From: Lachnospiraceae bacterium
GTDB lineage: Bacteria; Bacillota; Clostridia; Lachnospirales; Lachnospiraceae
DNA length: 53,674 nucleotides
Assembly: GCA_017467845.1 (NCBI GenBank)
Contig: JAFUKH010000026.1
Location: 1-53,674 of the forward strand
Reading direction: 5' to 3'
Below, one piece after another: positions 25,408-35,249 of the stretch. A model generated the notes under the pieces. It was not told where the DNA came from. It made no database searches and was given only the letters and a program-made list of their open reading frames with translations. The stretch's first letter is position 1. The number at the start of each line of letters is the position of its first letter. Made by a program: the position numbers and the translations under genes.

Positions 25408-27501
25408 CTAAACAGAGAATAAAAGTTTTGTATAGGTCGGATATGGAAGAATATCATCCGGAATTAATTCTTCAGCAGTATCTGCCACGTTACGAATCAT
25501 TTCCATGGTAGGAATGATGATCTCGTGATAATAGGTAGCTTCCTCCAGAAAATCTGTCATACCTTCTGCAGTGATAGTATCTGCATCAAGTTTTTCGATT
25601 AACTCATAGATATCGGCATAATAGCCGGAAAGCTTTGTCACCAGCTTGCCCTCCACATCACAAGAAAGTCCCAGTACCTGCTTCTTAGCAGCCATAGATG
25701 CGGTAATCGTATCCGTGTATTTCATAAGTGCAGGCAAGAAATCCTTGCGAACCATTTCAAGTAAGGTCTTTGCTTCAATATGAAGGGTCTTGCAATAGTT
25801 CTCCAAAAGAATCTCATATCTGGAATGTATTTCCGTTTCTGTAAAGATTTGATGGTCTGTAAACAATTTAATATTCTTCGGTGCAATAAATCTGGGAAGA
25901 GCTTCCGGAGTAGATTTTAAGTTTGGAAGTCCACGCTTTTCAGCTTCTACAACCCATTCGTCAGAATAGCCGTTTCCATTAAAAATCACTTTTTTATGCT
26001 TTAAAATGGTATCCTTTACTAAATCATGAACTGCAGTTTCCATATCCTGTGGAGTCACATCCTTGAGGATGGAATAAAACTGTTTTAAGCTCTCTGCAAC
26101 TGCAGTGTTCAGCACAATATTCGGACCGGAAACAGATAAAGAGCTGCCTAAGCTTCGGAACTCAAATTTATTACCGGTAAACGCAAATGGTGAGGTACGG
26201 TTTCTGTCAGTATTATCCTTAAAGAAGTGAGGAAGAACACTGGCACCGATATCCATCTGAACCTTTGCATGCTTTCCAAAGAAGGTATCGTTTTCAATGG
26301 AGTCCAGAACATCCGTAAGCTCATCACCTAAGAAGACGGAGATAATTGCAGGAGGAGCTTCATTGGCTCCCAATCTATGGTCATTTCCGGCACTGGCAAC
26401 GGAAAGCCTTAAGAGATCTGCATATTCATCCACTGCTTTGATAACTGCCATAAGAAATACCAGAAACTGAGTATTTTCCGCAGGAGTGCGTCCCGGATCA
26501 AGCAGGTTCATGCCGGTATTGGTAGACATGGACCAGTTGTTGTGCTTACCGGAGCCGTTGATACCTGCAAAGGGCTTTTCATGTAAGAGACAGGTAAGAC
26601 CATGCTTATCTGCAACCTTCTTCATAATTTCCATAGTTAACTGGTTGTGGTCAACTGCAACATTGGTGGTATCAAATACCGGTGCTAACTCATGCTGGGC
26701 AGGAGCAACTTCATTATGCTTTGTCTTTGCCGGAATACCAAGCTTCCAAAGCTCCTCGTCCAAATCATGCATGTATGCTGCAACACGGGGCTTTAAGGAA
26801 CCGAAGTAATGATCTTCCATCTCCTGTCCCTTAGGAGGCATGGCACCAAGTAGGGTACGTCCGGTAAAAATCAAGTCTTTACGCTGCTTATACAGTTCTT
26901 TATCTACAAGGAAGTATTCCTGCTCCGGGCCAACGGTGGTAGTAACACCTGTTACATCAGTCTGACCAAGGAGATGTAATACCTTAACCGCTTCTTTATT
27001 CAGTGCCTCCATGGAGCGAAGAAGAGGAGTTTTCTTATCTAATGCTTCACCGCTGTAGGAACAGAAAGCGGTGGGAATATATAAGGAACCATCCTTAATA
27101 AAGGCAGGAGAAGTAGGATCCCAAGCGGTATATCCTCTTGCTTCAAAGGTTGCCCTGAGACCCCCGGAAGGAAAACTGGATGCGTCCGGTTCGCCTTTCA
27201 CAAGCTCTTTACCGGAGAAATCCATGATTACCTGACCGCCCTCCATAGGAGTAATAAAGCTATCGTGCTTTTCTGCGGTAAAGCCGGTCATAGGCTGGAA
27301 CCAATGGGTAAAATGAGTAGCACCATTTTCAACGGCCCATTCCTTCATTGCAACAGCAACGGCATTTGCTACATCTAATTCTAAGTGTGTATTATTTTCG
27401 ATTGTCTTGCGAAGAGCTTTGTAGATGTCCTTTGGAAGCTTTTCGCGCATAACCTTATCATTGAAAACAAGGCTGCCATACATTTCTGGGATTCGTTTCA
27501 T
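25408..27501 (-). CDS. glnN: Glutamine synthetase type III
   Basis: ATP-dependent ligation of ammonia to glutamate. 697 residues, the length of GSIII (about 700) and much longer than GSI. Typical segments are T-H-W-F-Q-P-M-T-G near residue 80, H-N-E-V-A-P-A-Q-H-E near 265, and N-G-S-G-K-H-N-N-W-S near 320. The start at 27501 (M-K-R-I-P-E-M-Y-G) is chosen because AAAGGAGAA precedes it; a longer frame would run through the terminator in the leader. The leader contains a strong promoter, an ANTAR-like hairpin and a terminator (see 27522-27624). A second synthetase of type I lies at 36752. Confidence 0.95.
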   Translation of the reverse strand: MKRIPEMYGSLVFNDKVMREKLPKDIYKALRKTIENNTHLELDVANAVAVAMKEWAVENGATHFTHWFQPMTGFTAEKHDSFITPMEGGQVIMDFSGKELVKGEPDASSFPSGGLRATFEARGYTAWDPTSPAFIKDGSLYIPTAFCSYSGEALDKKTPLLRSMEALNKEAVKVLHLLGQTDVTGVTTTVGPEQEYFLVDKELYKQRKDLIFTGRTLLGAMPPKGQEMEDHYFGSLKPRVAAYMHDLDEELWKLGIPAKTKHNEVAPAQHELAPVFDTTNVAVDHNQLTMEIMKKVADKHGLTCLLHEKPFAGINGSGKHNNWSMSTNTGMNLLDPGRTPAENTQFLVFLMAVIKAVDEYADLLRLSVASAGNDHRLGANEAPPAIISVFLGDELTDVLDSIENDTFFGKHAKVQMDIGASVLPHFFKDNTDRNRTSPFAFTGNKFEFRSLGSSLSVSGPNIVLNTAVAESLKQFYSILKDVTPQDMETAVHDLVKDTILKHKKVIFNGNGYSDEWVVEAEKRGLPNLKSTPEALPRFIAPKNIKLFTDHQIFTETEIHSRYEILLENYCKTLHIEAKTLLEMVRKDFLPALMKYTDTITASMAAKKQVLGLSCDVEGKLVTKLSGYYADIYELIEKLDADTITAEGMTDFLEEATYYHEIIIPTMEMIRNVADTAEELIPDDILPYPTYTKLLFSV

Positions 27502-27521
27502 AATGTGTTCTCCTTTCAAAT

Positions 27522-27564
27522 AAAAAAGGCGCTGTGGAAGTCTTGCTTCCATAGCGCCTTTGCT
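27522..27564 (-). promoter_or_regulatory. Attenuator with hexaloop hairpin, glnN-purF leader
   Basis: On the minus strand the hairpin AGC-AAAGGC-GCT (27564-27553) has a six-base loop with A1 and G4. Its 3' part is also the 5' arm of the terminator AAGGCGCTATGGAAG / CTTCCACAGCGCCTT (27560-27546, 27540-27526) followed by TTTTTT. The two structures exclude each other, as in ANTAR antitermination. The glnN SD lies right after. Confidence 0.7.
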
Positions 27565-27596
27565 TCAAGTTCCTCGAGTCACGTTTTATGGTTCGT

Positions 27597-27624
27597 AGTA
27601 TACTCCGTTTTTTTTCGGTGTCAA
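27597..27624 (-). promoter_or_regulatory. glnN promoter
   Basis: TTGACA (27624-27619), 16-nt spacer, TATACT (27602-27597). Near consensus. Confidence 0.7.
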
Positions 27625-27660
27625 GAGTTTTTTTTGAAAAAATTTTTTTCGAAAAAGTTC

Positions 27661-27689
27661 TTTACAAATTGTAAAAAAGGGACTAGACT
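27661..27689 (+). promoter_or_regulatory. dapL promoter
   Basis: TTTACA (27661-27666), 17-nt spacer, TAGACT (27684-27689). The flanking TTCTTTACAAATT is shared with the asnB promoter at 43580. Confidence 0.6.
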
Positions 27690-27718
27690 ACACTACATAA
27701 AAAATGAATTTTCGTGAG

Positions 27719-27770
27719 GACGAAGGCGTCAAATTGCTTTTAAATAAGCGGATTTGACGCCTTTTCTTTT
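27719..27770 (+). promoter_or_regulatory. Attenuator with hexaloop hairpin, dapL leader
   Basis: GAC-GAAGGC-GTC (27719-27730) overlaps the terminator AAGGCGTCAAAT (27723-27734) / ATTTGACGCCTT (27752-27763) with TTCTTTT after it. The loop has G at position 1 and G at position 4. Confidence 0.65.
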
Positions 27771-27804
27771 GAGTAAAATGGAATAATAAGGAAGGAGCAG
27801 GGAT

Positions 27805-29019
27805 ATGTTTCAGATTAATGATAATTATGAAAAGCTTCCCGGAAGTTATCTGTTCAGCACCATAGGAAAGAAGGTTGCTTCATATAAGGAGGCTTATCCG
27901 GAAAAGGACATCATTCGTTTGGGAATCGGCGATGTAACTCTTCCAATTGCACCAGCTATTGTAGAAGCAATGCTTAAGGCAGTCGTGGAGATGGGGACTG
28001 AGGAAGGCTTCCATGGTTACGCTCCTGACTTAGGATACGAGTTTTTAAGAAGTGCTATTGTAAAGAACGATTTTGAAGCCAGGGGCTGTAATATAGAGGT
28101 TGATGAGATATTTGTATCTGACGGAGCAAAAAGTGACAGTGCCAATATACAGGAGCTTTTCTCTACGAATTGTAGAATCGGTGTATGCGATCCGGTTTAT
28201 CCTGTATATGTAGATTCTAATGTGATGGCAGGAAGAACAGGAACTTATAATTCGGATACCGGAACCTGGAGTAAAGTGATCTATATGCCCTGTGTCATGG
28301 AAAATGATTTTATTCCCCAGCTTCCGAAGGAAGTGCCGGATATGATATATCTTTGTTTTCCCAATAATCCCACGGGAACCACAATCCCAAAAGCTGAGCT
28401 TCAGAAGTGGGTGAATTATGCAAATGAAAAGGGCAGTGTGATTATATATGATGCTGCCTACGAAGCATATATCACGGAAGAGGATGTAGCACATTCTATT
28501 TATGAATGTGAGGGGGCAAGAAACTGTGCAATAGAGCTTCGAAGTTTTTCTAAGAATGCCGGTTTTACCGGTGTAAGATTGGGTTACACGGTAGTACCTA
28601 AGGATTTGAAATGTGGAGATGTATCCTTAAATCGTATGTGGGCGAGAAGACATGGAACCAAATTTAACGGTGCTCCGTATATTATCCAACGAGCAGGAGA
28701 AGCTGTTTATTCTCAGGTAGGTAAGATACAGCTGAAAGAACAGGTCGCTTACTATATGAACAATGCAGGTCTGATTAAGAAAGGCTTACAGGAGGCAGGA
28801 TATACTGTTTTTGGTGGTGTGAACGCCCCATATATTTGGTTGAAGACACCGGGGAAAATGACATCCTGGGAGTTTTTTGATTATTTGTTAGAAGAAAAGG
28901 GGATCGTAGGTACTCCGGGGGCGGGCTTTGGTCCCAGTGGCGAAGGATATTTTAGATTAACGGCTTTCGGAAGTTTGGAAAATACCGTTGCAGCAATTAA
29001 CAGAATAAAGCAAATGTAA
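27805..29019 (+). CDS. dapL: LL-diaminopimelate aminotransferase
   Basis: 404-residue PLP enzyme that converts tetrahydrodipicolinate to LL-diaminopimelate using glutamate, bypassing DapD/C/E in lysine and cell-wall synthesis. The PLP lysine lies in [14 protein letters not shown] near residue 250; C-F-P-N-N-P-T-G-T near 188 and the N-terminal [10 protein letters not shown] are family features. SD AAGGAG lies before ATG 27805. The leader has an attenuator, and a second attenuator separates it from pyrG, so transcription may continue into the pyrG-gltBD-glnA operon. Confidence 0.92.
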   Translation: MFQINDNYEKLPGSYLFSTIGKKVASYKEAYPEKDIIRLGIGDVTLPIAPAIVEAMLKAVVEMGTEEGFHGYAPDLGYEFLRSAIVKNDFEARGCNIEVDEIFVSDGAKSDSANIQELFSTNCRIGVCDPVYPVYVDSNVMAGRTGTYNSDTGTWSKVIYMPCVMENDFIPQLPKEVPDMIYLCFPNNPTGTTIPKAELQKWVNYANEKGSVIIYDAAYEAYITEEDVAHSIYECEGARNCAIELRSFSKNAGFTGVRLGYTVVPKDLKCGDVSLNRMWARRHGTKFNGAPYIIQRAGEAVYSQVGKIQLKEQVAYYMNNAGLIKKGLQEAGYTVFGGVNAPYIWLKTPGKMTSWEFFDYLLEEKGIVGTPGAGFGPSGEGYFRLTAFGSLENTVAAINRIKQM

Positions 29020-29068
29020 GACGAAGGTGTCAGATGGAATATTAGTCCCACTGACACCTTCTCTTTTT
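29020..29068 (+). promoter_or_regulatory. Attenuator with hexaloop hairpin, dapL-pyrG gap
   Basis: GAC-GAAGGT-GTC (29020-29031) starts right after the dapL stop. It overlaps the terminator GAAGGTGTCAG (29023-29033) / CTGACACCTTC (29051-29061), followed by TCTTTTT. Read-through would feed pyrG-gltB-gltD-glnA and the ANTAR gene itself. Confidence 0.65.
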
Positions 29069-29086
29069 ATAGAGTTGGAGGATTTT

Positions 29087-30694
29087 ATGAAATATGTATT
29101 TGTAACAGGCGGTGTGGTTTCAGGTCTTGGGAAAGGAATTACGGCAGCGTCTTTGGGGCGTCTGCTAAAAGCCAGAGGATATCATGTACGGATGCAGAAG
29201 TTTGATCCGTATATCAATGTGGATCCGGGAACTATGAATCCTATTCAGCACGGAGAAGTATTTGTAACCGAGGATGGAACGGAAACAGATTTGGATTTGG
29301 GACATTATGAAAGATTTATTGATGAGAATTTGGACAAAAACTCCAATGTGACTACCGGAAAGATTTATTGGTCGGTTCTTAATAAAGAACGCCATGGTGA
29401 TTACGGTGGAGGTACTGTACAGGTTATTCCCCATATTACAAACGAGATTAAGGATCGTTTTTATAAAGGTACAGAAAATGATAATACGGTATGCATCATC
29501 GAGGTGGGGGGAACGGTAGGCGATATTGAAAGCCAGCCTTTTTTGGAAGCAATCAGACAGTTTCAGGCCGAGGTAGGAAGAGAAAATGCCATACTGATTC
29601 AGGTGACATTGATTCCTTATTTAAAGGCCTCCGGAGAGATGAAAACAAAACCTGCCCAGATGAGTGTAAAGGCCCTCCAAAGTATGGGAATTTGGCCGGA
29701 TATCCTGGTGTGCCGGTCGGATTATCCCATTGATGATTCTATGAGAGAGAAATTGGCACTGTTCTGCAATGTGAAAAAGGAACATGTTTTGCAAAATCTG
29801 GACGCCCCATCTCTTTATGAGGTGCCATTAATGCTGGAGAAGGAGCATTTGGCAGAGGCAGTGTGCCAGTGCCTGAAAATACCTTGTCCGGAGCCGGATT
29901 TGTCTGATTGGAAGCTGATGATAGAGAGTCTCTACAGTGCTTCAAAAAAGGTGAAAATTGCCATTATCGGAAAGTATGTGGCACTTCATGACGCTTATTT
30001 AAGTGTTGTGGAAGCCTTAAAGCATGGCGGAATTGCCTGCAAGGCTGGGGTAGAGATTTTGTGGATTGATTCTGAAGAGATTACGGCAAAGACGGTAGAC
30101 GGATGTTTAAAGGATGTGGATGGAATCCTGGTACCGGGCGGCTTTGGTACCAGAGGTACTCAAGGAAAAATAGAGGCAATCCGGTATGCAAGAGAGAAAA
30201 AGATACCATTTCTGGGGCTGTGTCTTGGAATGCAGATGGCAATTGTGGAGTATGCCAGAAATGTTTGTGGGATTAAGGATGCGGCAAGTATTGAGCTTTC
30301 CCCGGATACGCAAAATCCGGTCATTGCATTGATGCCGGAGCAAAACGGTGTAACGGATTTAGGAGGAACGCTCCGGCTGGGAGCGTATCCTTGTCAGCTG
30401 AAGAGTGGTTCTTTGGCGGAACATTTATATGAAACGAAATTCATTTCCGAACGTCACAGACATCGTTATGAAGTGAATAATGATTATCGTGATGTACTGA
30501 AGAAGCATGGTATGACGCTATCCGGACTATCGCCGGATGGACGTATTGTAGAGATGATAGAGCTGGAAAACCATCCCTTTTTTATTGCCACGCAGGCGCA
30601 TCCGGAGTTTAAATCCAGACCAAATCATGCACATCCTCTATTTAAAGGATTTGTGCAGGCTGCAATAGATAGAAGACAGAGAGAGGAGTCATAA
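29087..30694 (+). CDS. pyrG: CTP synthase
   Basis: Converts UTP to CTP with ATP and glutamine. 535 residues: an N-terminal synthetase domain ([16 protein letters not shown] at the start; [14 protein letters not shown] near 65) and a C-terminal class I glutaminase domain (G-L-C-L-G-M-Q with the nucleophile Cys near 380; final H-P-E-F). The start at 29087 follows GGAGGATTTT; an upstream in-frame codon lies within the attenuator and is rejected. gltB begins 1 nt after the stop. Confidence 0.96.
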   Translation: MKYVFVTGGVVSGLGKGITAASLGRLLKARGYHVRMQKFDPYINVDPGTMNPIQHGEVFVTEDGTETDLDLGHYERFIDENLDKNSNVTTGKIYWSVLNKERHGDYGGGTVQVIPHITNEIKDRFYKGTENDNTVCIIEVGGTVGDIESQPFLEAIRQFQAEVGRENAILIQVTLIPYLKASGEMKTKPAQMSVKALQSMGIWPDILVCRSDYPIDDSMREKLALFCNVKKEHVLQNLDAPSLYEVPLMLEKEHLAEAVCQCLKIPCPEPDLSDWKLMIESLYSASKKVKIAIIGKYVALHDAYLSVVEALKHGGIACKAGVEILWIDSEEITAKTVDGCLKDVDGILVPGGFGTRGTQGKIEAIRYAREKKIPFLGLCLGMQMAIVEYARNVCGIKDAASIELSPDTQNPVIALMPEQNGVTDLGGTLRLGAYPCQLKSGSLAEHLYETKFISERHRHRYEVNNDYRDVLKKHGMTLSGLSPDGRIVEMIELENHPFFIATQAHPEFKSRPNHAHPLFKGFVQAAIDRRQREES

Positions 30695-30695
30695 T

Positions 30696-33600
30696 ATGAA
30701 TAGTACAAATCTGGTGAGAGGATTATATGAGCCATCTTTTGAACATGATAACTGCGGAATAGGAGCTGTTGTAAGCATAAACGGAGAAAAGAGTCATAAG
30801 ATTGTGGCAGATGCTCTTAGTATTGTTGAGAATCTTGAGCATCGTGCCGGTAAGGATGCGGAAGGTAAGACAGGGGATGGTGTAGGCATTTTAACACAGA
30901 TTTCCCACAGCTTCTTTAAAAAGGTATGCGAAAAGGAAGGAATCGGCATTGGTGGGGAAAGAGAATATGGTATCGGTATGTTTTTCTTTCCACAGGACGA
31001 GCTTGCCAGAAACCGGGCAAAGAAAATGTTTGAAATCATTGTAGAGAAGGAAGGAATGAAGTTCCTTGGCTGGAGATGGGTTCCTGTGTGTCCGGAGATA
31101 CTGGGAGAGAAGGCAAGAAGCTGCATGCCCATGATTTACCAGGGCTTTGTGGAAAAGCCGGAGAATGTGGAGAAAGGACTTGCTTTTGACCGCAAGCTTT
31201 ATGTGGTAAGAAGAGTATTTGAACAAAGTTCCGCTGATACTTATGTTCCTTCATTGTCCAGTCGTACTATTGTATACAAAGGTATGTTTTTAGTGGGACA
31301 GCTTCGTGGATTTTTTAGGGATTTGCAGGATGAGAGCTACATCTCAGCCATTGCAATGGTGCATTCCAGATTCTCTACCAATACCAATCCCAGCTGGGAA
31401 AGAGCACATCCCAATAGGTTCATCGTTCATAATGGTGAGATTAATACAATCAAAGGAAATGTGGATAAAATGCTGGCAAGGGAGGAGACTCTTCACACCA
31501 GGGAATTGTTACCGGATGATATGACTAAGGTTCTTCCGGTAATCAATACCAGTGGCTCAGACTCGGCTATGCTGGATAATACTTTGGAGTTTTTGGTAAT
31601 GAGTGGAATGGATTTACCGCTTGCAGCAATGATAGCCATTCCGGAGCCATGGGCACATAACGATACGATTTCCCAGGAATGCAGAGATTTTTATCAGTAT
31701 TATGCAACTATGATGGAGCCTTGGGATGGGCCGGCATCAATTCTGTTTTCTGATGGCGATGTGATGGGAGCGATACTGGATCGAAACGGGCTCAGACCAT
31801 CACGCTATTACATTATGGATGACGGCAGATTGATTTTATCTTCTGAGGTAGGCGTACTGGAACTGGACGAGGCCCATATTGTCAGAAAGGATCGGCTGCA
31901 GCCGGGCAAAATGCTGGTAGTTGATACCGTAGAGAAAAGAGTCATGAAGGATGAGGATATTAAAGAAAAATATGCTACCGGAAAAGCGTATGGTGAATGG
32001 TTGGATTCAAATTTAGTTTCGTTATCAGAATTAAAGATTCCAAACGTAAAAATTAAGAGTTTTTCCAAAGAAGAGAAAGCAAGACTTCAGAAGGCTTTTG
32101 GATATAGCTATGAGGAATGTCGCAATGGCATCTGCACCATGGCATTAAATGGAAATGAAGAGATTGGAGCAATGGGAGTAGACACCCCGATTGCTGCTTT
32201 ATCGGAGCAGTACCAGCCTTTGTTTAACTATTTTAAGCAGCTGTTTGCACAGGTTACTAACCCACCCATTGATGCAGCAAGAGAAAAAATTGTGACCTCA
32301 ACTACAGTATACGTGGGCAAGAATGGTAATCTTTTGGAGGAAACACCGGAAAATTGTCAGGTGCTTAAAATTGAAAATCCTATATTGGCAGATTTAGATA
32401 TGCTTAAGATTTTATCTATGAATAAGCCGGGCTTTAAGGTTATTAAAGTGCCGATTATTTTCTTCAAGAGTACTCCGATGGAAAGGGCATTGGAGCATCT
32501 TTTTGTTGAGGTGGATAAGGCATATCGGGATGGAGCAAATATTGTGGTGTTATCAGACCGGGGAGTGGATGAAAATCATGTGGCATTACCGTCCCTTCTG
32601 GCAGTAGCTGCTGTTCATAAGCATCTGGTGCAGACCAAGAAATGTACTGCTATGTCCATAATTCTGGAATCCGCGGAGCCCAGAGAGGTACATCATTTTG
32701 CCACCCTGCTTGGCTACGGTGCAAGTGCGGTGAATCCTTATCTGGCACATGCGACTATCGCAGAGCTTATCGAAGATGGACTGTTGGAAAAGGATTATTA
32801 TGCTGCGGTAGATGATTATGACCATGCGGTAATACAGGGAATTGTAAAGATTGCTTCCAAAATGGGAATCTCTACCATTCAGTCTTATCAGGGAAGCAAG
32901 ATTTTCGAAGCACTTGGTATATCGGAAAGTGTGGTAGATAAGTATTTTACGGGGACGGTCAGTCGTATCGGAGGTATTACCTTGGAGGATATTGCAAAGC
33001 AGACGGATGAGCAGCATTCGAAGGCCTTTGATCCATTAGGTCTTTCCATGGACCTTACTCCTGCTGCAATCGGACGGCACAAAATGCGTAGCGGCGGAGA
33101 GCAGCACCGTTATAATCCCCAGACTGTTCATATGCTTCAGGCAGCGACCAGAGAGGGAAGCTATGAGAAGTTTTTGGAATACACCAAAATGATTGATTCA
33201 GAAAACAGTGGATATATACGGAGTCTTATGGATTTTGATTATCCGGAGCAGGGAATTGATATTTCAGAGGTTGAGCCGGAGACGGAGATTGTAAAGAGAT
33301 TTAAGACGGGAGCAATGTCTTATGGTTCTATCTCCGGTGAGGCCCATGAGGCATTGGCTGTAGCAATGAATCATCTCCATGGTAAATCAAACAGTGGTGA
33401 GGGTGGTGAAAGCGATGAAAGAATCGCATCTGCCGGCACCTCCGATGACAGAAGCTCTGCAATCAAACAGGTTGCTAGCGGACGCTTCGGTGTGACCAGC
33501 AAATATCTTGTCAGTGCCAAGGAGCTGCAGATTAAGATGGCCCAGGGAGCAAAGCCCGGTGAGGGTGGTCATCTTCCTGCCAAAAAAGTGTATCCATGGA

Positions 33601-35249
33601 TTGCAAAAACAAGACATTCTACGCCCGGTGTGAGCCTTATTTCACCGCCACCTCATCACGATATTTATTCCATCGAGGATTTGGCACAGCTGATATATGA
33701 TTTGAAGAATTCCAATAAGTATGCGCGAATCTCTGTAAAACTTGTTTCGGAAGCCGGCGTAGGTACGGTGGCAGCCGGTGTGGCAAAAGCGGGAGCACAG
33801 GTAATCCTGGTATCCGGATATGATGGAGGAACAGGTGCAGCACCTATCAGTTCTATTCACAATGCAGGTCTGCCATGGGAGCTTGGACTTGCAGAAACCC
33901 ATCAGACGCTTCTTATGAATGGCCTTAGAAATCGTGTAATTGTAGAGACGGATGGTAAGCTGATGAGTGGTCGAGATGTGGCTATTGCAGCACTTCTTGG
34001 TGCAGAAGAATTCGGATTTGCTACAGCCCCCCTTGTAGCGCTTGGATGCGTTATGATGCGTGTGTGCAATCTGGATACTTGCCCGATGGGGATTGCTACA
34101 CAGAATCCCGAGCTAAGAAAGCGTTTTATGGGTAAACCGGAATATGTAGAGAACTTTATGCTCTTTATTGCGCGTCAACTGCGAGAGTATATGGCTAAGC
34201 TTGGAGTTCGTACCATCGATGAGATGGTCGGACGAACGGATCTTCTGAAAAAGAAAGAGAATCTGTCCGGCAAGGGGGCAAAGATTGATTTAAGCCGCAT
34301 CTTATTTGGAGAAGTAGCCGGTCAGCCCCAGACCTTTGTAGAGGAAGAGGTCTATGATTTTGAATTGGAGAAGACAAAGGATGAGGCAGTGCTGCTTCAG
34401 AGCAAGGATTTGCAGAAGGCTCTTGCAAAAGGTACTAAGGTTACAAAACAGGTAAAGTTGTCAAACATCGATAGAACATTCGGAACACTTCTGGGTGCTG
34501 AACTGACCAGAAAGCATCCTGAGGGACTGCCGGAGGATACCATTACCATTGAATGTACAGGAGCCGGTGGTCAGAGCTTTGGTGCATTTATACCTAAGGG
34601 ATTATCTATTTCCCTGTCCGGAGATTGCAATGATTATTTCGGAAAAGGATTGTCCGGAGGAAAGCTGTCTGTCCGTGCACCAAAAGAAGCTGCATATAAT
34701 CCCCAGGAGAATATTATTGTGGGGAATGTTGCATTGTATGGAGCAACCGCAGGGGAAGCTTTCATTGCAGGCATGGCAGGAGAGCGTTTCTGCGTGCGAA
34801 ATTCCGGTGTAAGAGCGGTGGTAGAAGGCGTGGGCGAACATGGCTGTGAGTATATGACGGGCGGCCTTGTGGTAGTTCTTGGGCCTACGGGCAAGAATTT
34901 TGCTGCGGGAATGAGCGGTGGAATCGTATATGTTCTGGATGAGAAAAATCAGCTGTACCGCCATTTGAACAGAGATATGGTATTAATGGAGAAGGTTGAG
35001 TCATCCTATGATATGAACGAATTGAGAGCAATGCTTACAAAGCATGTGGAAGAGACAGGATCTCAGAGAGGGGCACTGATTTTGGAAAACTTCGAGGAAT
35101 ATATTCCAAAATTTAAGAAACTAATTCCGGGGGACTACAAGAAGCTGCTTGCACTTACTGCAAGATTTGAAGAGCAGGGACTAAGCCACGAAGAAGCACA
35201 GATTGAAAGCTTTTACGCAAGTATGGGACAAAAAGGAGGATTAAAGTAA
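30696..35249 (+). CDS. gltB: Glutamate synthase, large subunit
   Basis: Transfers the amide of glutamine to 2-oxoglutarate. 1517 residues. The N-terminal class II glutaminase begins at C-G-I-G-A-V-V after a 19-residue propeptide, leaving Cys20 as nucleophile. The central and FMN-binding synthase domains include the 3Fe-4S segment C-V-M-M-R-V-C-N-L-D-T-C-P-M-G near residue 1115. The C-terminal glycine-rich beta-helix domain (G-A-G-G-Q-S-F-G-A-F and G-G-L-V-V-V-L-G) ends the protein. The stop overlaps the gltD start by one base, showing co-translation with the small subunit. Confidence 0.97.
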   Translation: MNSTNLVRGLYEPSFEHDNCGIGAVVSINGEKSHKIVADALSIVENLEHRAGKDAEGKTGDGVGILTQISHSFFKKVCEKEGIGIGGEREYGIGMFFFPQDELARNRAKKMFEIIVEKEGMKFLGWRWVPVCPEILGEKARSCMPMIYQGFVEKPENVEKGLAFDRKLYVVRRVFEQSSADTYVPSLSSRTIVYKGMFLVGQLRGFFRDLQDESYISAIAMVHSRFSTNTNPSWERAHPNRFIVHNGEINTIKGNVDKMLAREETLHTRELLPDDMTKVLPVINTSGSDSAMLDNTLEFLVMSGMDLPLAAMIAIPEPWAHNDTISQECRDFYQYYATMMEPWDGPASILFSDGDVMGAILDRNGLRPSRYYIMDDGRLILSSEVGVLELDEAHIVRKDRLQPGKMLVVDTVEKRVMKDEDIKEKYATGKAYGEWLDSNLVSLSELKIPNVKIKSFSKEEKARLQKAFGYSYEECRNGICTMALNGNEEIGAMGVDTPIAALSEQYQPLFNYFKQLFAQVTNPPIDAAREKIVTSTTVYVGKNGNLLEETPENCQVLKIENPILADLDMLKILSMNKPGFKVIKVPIIFFKSTPMERALEHLFVEVDKAYRDGANIVVLSDRGVDENHVALPSLLAVAAVHKHLVQTKKCTAMSIILESAEPREVHHFATLLGYGASAVNPYLAHATIAELIEDGLLEKDYYAAVDDYDHAVIQGIVKIASKMGISTIQSYQGSKIFEALGISESVVDKYFTGTVSRIGGITLEDIAKQTDEQHSKAFDPLGLSMDLTPAAIGRHKMRSGGEQHRYNPQTVHMLQAATREGSYEKFLEYTKMIDSENSGYIRSLMDFDYPEQGIDISEVEPETEIVKRFKTGAMSYGSISGEAHEALAVAMNHLHGKSNSGEGGESDERIASAGTSDDRSSAIKQVASGRFGVTSKYLVSAKELQIKMAQGAKPGEGGHLPAKKVYPWIAKTRHSTPGVSLISPPPHHDIYSIEDLAQLIYDLKNSNKYARISVKLVSEAGVGTVAAGVAKAGAQVILVSGYDGGTGAAPISSIHNAGLPWELGLAETHQTLLMNGLRNRVIVETDGKLMSGRDVAIAALLGAEEFGFATAPLVALGCVMMRVCNLDTCPMGIATQNPELRKRFMGKPEYVENFMLFIARQLREYMAKLGVRTIDEMVGRTDLLKKKENLSGKGAKIDLSRILFGEVAGQPQTFVEEEVYDFELEKTKDEAVLLQSKDLQKALAKGTKVTKQVKLSNIDRTFGTLLGAELTRKHPEGLPEDTITIECTGAGGQSFGAFIPKGLSISLSGDCNDYFGKGLSGGKLSVRAPKEAAYNPQENIIVGNVALYGATAGEAFIAGMAGERFCVRNSGVRAVVEGVGEHGCEYMTGGLVVVLGPTGKNFAAGMSGGIVYVLDEKNQLYRHLNRDMVLMEKVESSYDMNELRAMLTKHVEETGSQRGALILENFEEYIPKFKKLIPGDYKKLLALTARFEEQGLSHEEAQIESFYASMGQKGGLK